Source: Actinomadura rifamycini DSM 43936 (GTDB taxonomy: Bacteria > Actinomycetota > Actinomycetes > Streptosporangiales > Streptosporangiaceae). Taken from it: 64,000 nt of DNA. Position numbers and translations under genes: made by a program. The notes beneath the pieces were generated by a model, which searched no databases, had not been told where the DNA came from, and worked only from the letters and a program-made list of their open reading frames with translations. Location: positions 62,001 to 126,000 of the forward strand of contig NZ_AULB01000019.1 of assembly GCF_000425065.1 (NCBI RefSeq), read 5' to 3'. This document shows, piece after piece, positions 60,049 to 64,000 of this stretch. How positions within the stretch are numbered: the first letter of the stretch is position 1; the number at the start of each line of letters is the position of its first letter.

Positions 60049-61986
60049 GTGTCCGAGTGGACGGTCAGCGGCTACACGGAGGTTCGGGAACTCGGCGCGG
60101 GCGCGCAGGGACGGGTCGTCCTGGCGCGGCACGACGCGTCGGGCGCCCCGGCGGCCATCAAGTACCTGCTCGGCGCGGACGAGGCCGACCGTGAACGGCT
60201 CCGGCACGAGGCCCGGATGCTCGGCCGGGCGGACAGCCCGCACATCGCCCGCCTCTACAGCCTCGTCGAGGGACCGGACGGCGCCGCGATCATCATGGAG
60301 GCGATCGACGGGGTCGCGCTCAAGGAGATCCTCGCCCGCGAGGGCGCGCTCGGCCCCGAGGCGTCCCTCGCCGTCCTCAAGGGCTCCCTCCTCGGCCTCG
60401 CCGCCGCGCACTCCCTGGGCGTCGTCCACCGCGACTACAAGCCCGCGAACGTGGTCGTCCCCGCGGACGGCCTGAGCCGCCTCGTCGACTTCGGCATCGC
60501 CGCCCCCGCCGGGCAGGAGGCGGGCGGCGCCGGCACGCCGTACTACATGGCGCCCGAGCAGTGGGACCGCCACACGGCCACCCCCGCCACCGACGTGTAC
60601 GCCGCGACCTGCGTGTTCGTCGAGTGCGTCACCGGCAGCCGTCCGTACACCGGGAACCGCGCCGCGCTCATGCTCGCCCACCGCACGGGCGAGATCCCCC
60701 TCGGCGCCGTCCCCGAACCCCTCCGCCCCCTCGTCGCCCGCGGCATGGCGAAGTCCCCCGCGGACCGCCCCGCCGCCGCGTCCGCGTTCGTCGAGGAACT
60801 CGAGGCCGTCGCCGTCGCGGCCTACGGCCCCGGCTGGGAGCACACGGGCGTCCGCGCCCTCGCCGCCTCCGCCGCCGCGCTGGCGTCCCTCTTCCCGGTC
60901 GCGGCCGCCTTCTTCCCCGGCGCCGCGAGCCAAGCCGTCGCCTACGGCACAGCAGAAGCCACCGCCCAAGCAGGAGGCCAGGCAACAGCCGAAACCCTCG
61001 CCCACGCCACCGGCGAAGCCGCAGGCCAGGCAACGGCCGAAACGATCGTCCACGGCACGGGCGAAGCCGCAGGCCAGGCAGCCGGCCAAGGCGCGGGCCA
61101 GGCGGCGGCCGGGGGCGCCGGGAAGACCGCCGCAGCCAAGGCGGGGGCGGCCAAGGCGGGGGCCGGCGGGCTGAAGACGATGCTCGGGATCGGCGCGGCG
61201 GCGTGCGGGACGGCCGTGGTGATCGGCGGCGGCGCCGTGGTCGCCATGCAGCAGGGGGACGACCCCGGACGGACGGGCCCGGAGGCGGCGGCGAGCCCGT
61301 CGCCGTCGCGGACGGTCACGGTCGTGGCGGTGCAGGGCTGCACCCGGATGGCGCCGAACGCCAACGATCCGGACGGGATGGCGCCGATCACCGAGCCTCC
61401 GCCCGCGTCGACCGTCGAGCTGCCCGCGGTGGTCGACATGCCGGACGGCGCGGCCGTGTACTACGTCGGCGACGGGCACATCATCGGTCCGGCGGACGTC
61501 GAGTGCGACGGCCAGATCGGGGCGTCGAGCGGCCTCCACCGGATCGGTGACCCGCTCGCGGGCGGCGGGGTGTTCGAGTCGTTCAACTGGGCGACCGAAA
61601 CGGTCGGGGCCATGCACTGCCGGTACTTCCCGGACACCGAACGCGCGGCGGAGCGGCGCGCGGCCGTCCCGCAGTGCGACGCCGACGTGCAGCACCGCCG
61701 GGAGCTGACCGGCCTCGGGGCCAGGGCCGCCGTGACGTCCGGGGTCGCGATGGGGACGGACGCGCCGCCGTCGCCCTACGTCGCCGTCTCGCTCGCGGTG
61801 CTGCCGGGCGCCGAGGCCCCCTTCAAGGTGATCGACTGCGTCATGCCCTGGGAGCGCCGCGGCATCTGCAACGCGGCCCTCACGTACTGGCTCGTCCGCG
61901 AGACGGCCGCCGCCAAGCCCCCCGCCGAAGCCCTGGACCAGGCGTCCACCCAAATCGCCGCCTTCACAGAAACCATCCGCCGCTGA
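60049..61986 (+). CDS. Membrane Ser/Thr protein kinase with Ala/Gly/Gln repeats
   Basis: The 645-aa protein has an intact PASTA-less Hanks kinase domain (about 8-265): ATP lysine Lys38 (AAIKYL), HRDYKPAN (127-134), DFG (147-149) and APEQW. A repetitive Ala/Gly/Gln/Thr segment follows (about 295-375, with TGEAAGQ units), a membrane helix (about 378-400) and an extracytoplasmic domain (about 430-640) with several cysteines. GGGAGG seven bases before GTG 60049 decides the start. It lies 83 bases after the response regulator and before the inverted repeat. The outer domain is unrecognised. Confidence 0.9.
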   Translation: MSEWTVSGYTEVRELGAGAQGRVVLARHDASGAPAAIKYLLGADEADRERLRHEARMLGRADSPHIARLYSLVEGPDGAAIIMEAIDGVALKEILAREGALGPEASLAVLKGSLLGLAAAHSLGVVHRDYKPANVVVPADGLSRLVDFGIAAPAGQEAGGAGTPYYMAPEQWDRHTATPATDVYAATCVFVECVTGSRPYTGNRAALMLAHRTGEIPLGAVPEPLRPLVARGMAKSPADRPAAASAFVEELEAVAVAAYGPGWEHTGVRALAASAAALASLFPVAAAFFPGAASQAVAYGTAEATAQAGGQATAETLAHATGEAAGQATAETIVHGTGEAAGQAAGQGAGQAAAGGAGKTAAAKAGAAKAGAGGLKTMLGIGAAACGTAVVIGGGAVVAMQQGDDPGRTGPEAAASPSPSRTVTVVAVQGCTRMAPNANDPDGMAPITEPPPASTVELPAVVDMPDGAAVYYVGDGHIIGPADVECDGQIGASSGLHRIGDPLAGGGVFESFNWATETVGAMHCRYFPDTERAAERRAAVPQCDADVQHRRELTGLGARAAVTSGVAMGTDAPPSPYVAVSLAVLPGAEAPFKVIDCVMPWERRGICNAALTYWLVRETAAAKPPAEALDQASTQIAAFTETIRR

Positions 61987-62078
61987 CCCCACCCCGTCCC
62001 CCGGCTCCCTGGCCAGTGCGGAGCCCCCACCCAGCCCGATCTCCAGACTCTCGAGCATGTCCCCGGCCACAGGTTCCC

Positions 62079-62251
62079 TGGCCAGAGCGGACGGGAACCA
62101 CTGCGATTGCGAGCGAAGCCAAGTTCGAGCTCGCGAGAACTCGATCGCGCAGCGAGCCCCCTGGGGCGAGTCGGAGCGATGCAGCAATCGCACGCAAGGC
62201 CCGTTGAAGGAAGGCCGCCTCGCGGCCTGACGCCAAGGGCATTGCAATAAA
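62079..62251 (-). repeat. Structured intergenic repeat, copy C (inverted, ~170 bp)
   Basis: Read on the minus strand this copy aligns along its length with copy B, from TTATTGCAATGCCCTTGGCG to GTTCCCGTCCGCTCTGGCC. Its hairpin arms differ from copy B by paired changes (GAGTTC/GAACTT against AGGTTC/GAACCT). A shorter echo of the outer end (TCCCTGGCCAG-GCGGA) lies at about 62003-62019. The rest of 61987-62270 contains no gene. Confidence 0.85.
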
Positions 62252-62270
62252 TAGGTACCCTGGCGACGCC

Positions 62271-62909
62271 ATGACTGAGAAGACGATCGTTCACCTGCTG
62301 CGGCACGGTGAGGTGCACAATCCGGGCGGAATCCTCTACGGGCGGCTGCCCGGCTACCGGCTGAGCGAGGACGGTCTCCTCATGGCCAAGGCGGCCGCGA
62401 AGTGGTTCTCCGATCGGGACGTCACCGCGTTGTTCTCGTCGCCGATGCAGCGGGCGCTCGAGACGGCGGCGCCGCTGGCGGACGCGTTCGATCTGCCGGT
62501 GACGGTGGACGACCGGCTGACGGAGGCCGACAACCACTTCGAGGGGTTGACGTTCGGGGTGGGGGCGGGGTCGCTGCGGCGGCCGGAGCACTGGCGGTAC
62601 CTGCTGAACCCGTTCAAGCCGTCGTGGGGCGAGCCGTACCGGGAGCTGGCGGCGCGGATGCGGGCGGCGGTGATCCGGGCGCGGGATTCGGCGCGCGGGC
62701 ATGAGGCGGTGTGCGTGAGCCATCAGCTTCCGGTGTGGGTGCTGCGGCTGCACGCGGAGCGGCGCCGGCTGTGGCATCACCCGGTGAAGCGGGAGTGCGG
62801 GCTGGCGAGCGTGACGAGCCTGACGTTCGAGGGGAACCGGCTCGTCGAGGTGTCGTACTGCGAGCCCGCCGGCGGGCTGGGCGGGGAGCCCGGTGTCGCG
62901 GGCGCCTGA
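62271..62909 (+). CDS. Histidine phosphatase-family protein (phosphoglycerate mutase-like)
   Basis: The 212-aa protein has the catalytic LLRHGE(V) motif, a second arginine in SSPMQRALETA, an acid in EADNHFEG and the second histidine in CVSHQLPVWV. It is thus an active-looking branch-1 histidine phosphatase. In actinomycetes this gene normally stands between hemL and resA, so it belongs to the cytochrome c/haem neighbourhood although its substrate is unknown. The left neighbour here is the inverted repeat rather than hemL. Confidence 0.9.
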   Translation: MTEKTIVHLLRHGEVHNPGGILYGRLPGYRLSEDGLLMAKAAAKWFSDRDVTALFSSPMQRALETAAPLADAFDLPVTVDDRLTEADNHFEGLTFGVGAGSLRRPEHWRYLLNPFKPSWGEPYRELAARMRAAVIRARDSARGHEAVCVSHQLPVWVLRLHAERRRLWHHPVKRECGLASVTSLTFEGNRLVEVSYCEPAGGLGGEPGVAGA

Positions 62910-62928
62910 GAGCGCCGGTAGATTGTTG

Positions 62929-62945
62929 TACTACGACCTGTAGTA
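62929..62945. promoter_or_regulatory. TACTAC-N5-GTAGTA palindrome before resA
   Basis: TACTAC (62929-62934) and GTAGTA (62940-62945) are perfect reverse complements around GACCT, in the 49-base gap between the phosphatase and resA. The right arm runs into the AGGAGG ribosome-binding site, so a bound repressor could block transcription or translation. TACTAC/GTAGTA half-sites recall BlaI/CopY-type operators. Confidence 0.5.
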
Positions 62946-62958
62946 GTAGGAGGGGCCG

Positions 62959-63543
62959 TTGAACCCCCGTGTCTTCCGTGTGCGCGCCGTGGCGGCCGCC
63001 GTCGCCCTGTGCGGGCTGCTCGCGGGCTGTGCCGGGACGGACGCGTCGCAGGACGGGGCGGGCGAGAACCGGTTCGTGTCCGGCGACGGGAACGTGACGG
63101 AGTACGCGCCGGGCGACCGCAAGGCGGTCGGGACGGTCGCGGGGGAGATGCTGGACGGGAAGGCGTTCCGGCTGGCGGACTACCGGGGCAAGGTCGTCGT
63201 GGTGAACTTCTGGGCGTCGTGGTGCGCGCCGTGCCGCGGTGAGGCGCCGTCGCTGGAGCAGGTGCACAAGGAGAACGAGGCGAAGGGCGCGGCGTTCGTC
63301 GGCGTCAACTTCAAGGACTCGAAGCCGAACGCGCAGGCGTTCGAGCGGAACTTCAAGGTGTCGTATCCGAGCGTGTTCGACGCGGACGGGCGGGTGACGC
63401 TCGCGTTCCGCGAGGTGCCGCCGAACGCGATCCCGAGCACGCTCGTCCTGGACCGGCAGGGCCGGGTCGCCGCCCGGATCATCGGCGCGACGACGTACAG
63501 CAAGCTGAATCCGCTGGTCGCCGACGTGCTCGCCGAAAAGTGA
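62959..63543 (+). CDS. ResA/TlpA-like thiol-disulfide oxidoreductase lipoprotein
   Basis: The 194-aa protein starts with a lipoprotein signal (lipobox LLAGC at Cys24), then a thioredoxin-fold domain (about 55-190) with active site WASWCAPC, the TlpA-type insert and cis-proline in NAIPSTLVL. On the outer membrane face it reduces apocytochrome c cysteines before haem attachment, receiving electrons from CcdA. TTG start with AGGAGGGG upstream. Its stop overlaps the ccdA GTG, giving translational coupling. Confidence 0.93.
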   Translation: MNPRVFRVRAVAAAVALCGLLAGCAGTDASQDGAGENRFVSGDGNVTEYAPGDRKAVGTVAGEMLDGKAFRLADYRGKVVVVNFWASWCAPCRGEAPSLEQVHKENEAKGAAFVGVNFKDSKPNAQAFERNFKVSYPSVFDADGRVTLAFREVPPNAIPSTLVLDRQGRVAARIIGATTYSKLNPLVADVLAEK

Positions 63544-64000
63544 TCGCGGCGGCCGGGGTGGACCAGACGGTCGTCAGCGGGTCGCTGGTGGCCGCGGCGC
63601 CGCTGGCGGCGCTGGCCGGTCTGGTCTCGTTCGTCTCGCCGTGCGTGCTGCCGCTGGTGCCGGGCTACCTGTCGTACGTGACGGGCATGTCGGGCGCGGA
63701 CCTGGCGGACGAGCGCAAGGGCCGGCTGCTCGCGGGCGTGGTGCTGTTCGTCGCGGGGTTCTCGGCGGTGTTCGTCAGCTACGGCGTGGTGTTCGGGGGC
63801 CTGGGCCGGTGGCTGCTGGAGTACCAGGAGACGATCACGCGGGTGCTCGGCGTCGTGACGATCGTGTTCGGGCTGGCGTTCATGGGGCTGATCCCGGGGC
63901 TCCAGCGGACGGTGAAGTCGGGACGGCTCCCTGCGGCGGGGCTCGCGGGGGCGCCGGTGCTGGGGGTGCTGTTCGGGCTGGGCTGGACGCCGTGCATCGG
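63540..64000 (+). CDS. ccdA: Cytochrome c biogenesis protein CcdA (5' part)
   Basis: The visible 153 codons start at a GTG overlapping the resA stop and run off the window. Features are typical: SFVSPCVLPLVPGYLSYV with the first redox cysteine in helix 1, and GLGWTPCIG at the edge with the second. Three to four membrane helices are visible. CcdA carries electrons from cytoplasmic thioredoxin across the membrane to ResA. ResB and ResC genes are expected next. Confidence 0.95.
   Translation, partial: MIAAAGVDQTVVSGSLVAAAPLAALAGLVSFVSPCVLPLVPGYLSYVTGMSGADLADERKGRLLAGVVLFVAGFSAVFVSYGVVFGGLGRWLLEYQETITRVLGVVTIVFGLAFMGLIPGLQRTVKSGRLPAAGLAGAPVLGVLFGLGWTPCI

Noticed and set aside
59917..62247. A 776-codon open frame antisense to the Ser/Thr kinase
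   Set aside because: It begins inside repeat copy C and otherwise mirrors the kinase gene; the composition is artefactual.
56654..62251. A composite transposon bounded by insertion sequences
   Set aside because: No transposase, terminal IS motifs or target-site duplication are visible; the repeats are short and structured.
1..64000. CRISPR arrays or an origin of replication
   Set aside because: I found no regularly spaced identical repeats with unique spacers, and no DnaA-box cluster or dnaA/dnaN genes.

Overview
The window is chromosomal DNA of a very GC-rich actinomycete. Frequent GTG and TTG starts, the radA-disA pair, the rex-hemA-hemC-hemD-hemB cluster, a BldN-family sigma factor, the tiny ribosomal protein bS22 and a cytochrome c maturation locus all point that way. 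A Streptosporangiales member such as Actinomadura (Thermomonosporaceae) would fit, helped by a rubber-oxygenase (Lcp) homologue, but the genus is an inference.

Layout. (a) 1-7.3 kb is an accessory island on the minus strand. It holds a tightly overlapping trio (NrtR-like NUDIX regulator, MTAN/PNP-type nucleosidase, two-TM protein that runs off the window) behind a perfect AT-rich palindrome. Next comes a fused SF1 helicase-PLD nuclease resembling type II Mokosh, then gene debris and the C-terminal stump of a tyrosine recombinase. The stump lies beside the 3' end of a tRNA-Phe gene, the classic position of an integrated element. (b) 7.3-34.4 kb is mostly housekeeping: tRNA-Phe and tRNA-Asp, an amino-acid permease, a class III cyclase, GDPD, an orphan histidine kinase, a TAP-like secreted hydrolase, adenosine deaminase family, MutY, DisA, RadA, a TetR-ABC exporter, an LCP ligase, PRODH and ProC, an ECF41 sigma factor, an HSL esterase, AcuC and a phosphatase. 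(c) 34.8-49.5 kb is a conserved actinobacterial core block: HTH protein, bS22, SDR, acyltransferase, HAD phosphatase, BldN-like sigma with a shrunken partner, glutaredoxin-like protein, then rex and the haem genes under a recognisable Rex operator. (d) 49.5-51.6 kb is a TetR/Lcp divergent pair. (e) 51.7-64 kb holds a pseudokinase receptor, hemL, a DapA-like/LysR pair, and a four-gene signalling cassette (DUF418 protein, histidine kinase, response regulator, Ser/Thr kinase). The cassette is bracketed by inverted copies of a ~170-bp structured repeat. A histidine phosphatase, a ResA-like thioredoxin and the start of ccdA follow.

How the genes work together. Rex should link NADH/NAD+ balance to haem synthesis (hemA, C, D, B here, hemL about 5 kb further on), and the ResA/CcdA genes at the right edge begin haem attachment to cytochrome c. 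The left island looks like a defence island in which nucleotide hydrolysis (nucleosidase plus NUDIX sensor) and nucleic-acid cleavage (helicase-PLD) sit side by side. The most notable observations are that nucleosidase trio, the Mokosh-like fusion, the structured inverted repeats around 57-62 kb, the four 11-bp-phased CCCTG sites near 14.3 kb, the pseudokinase, and the apparently truncated anti-sigma gene.
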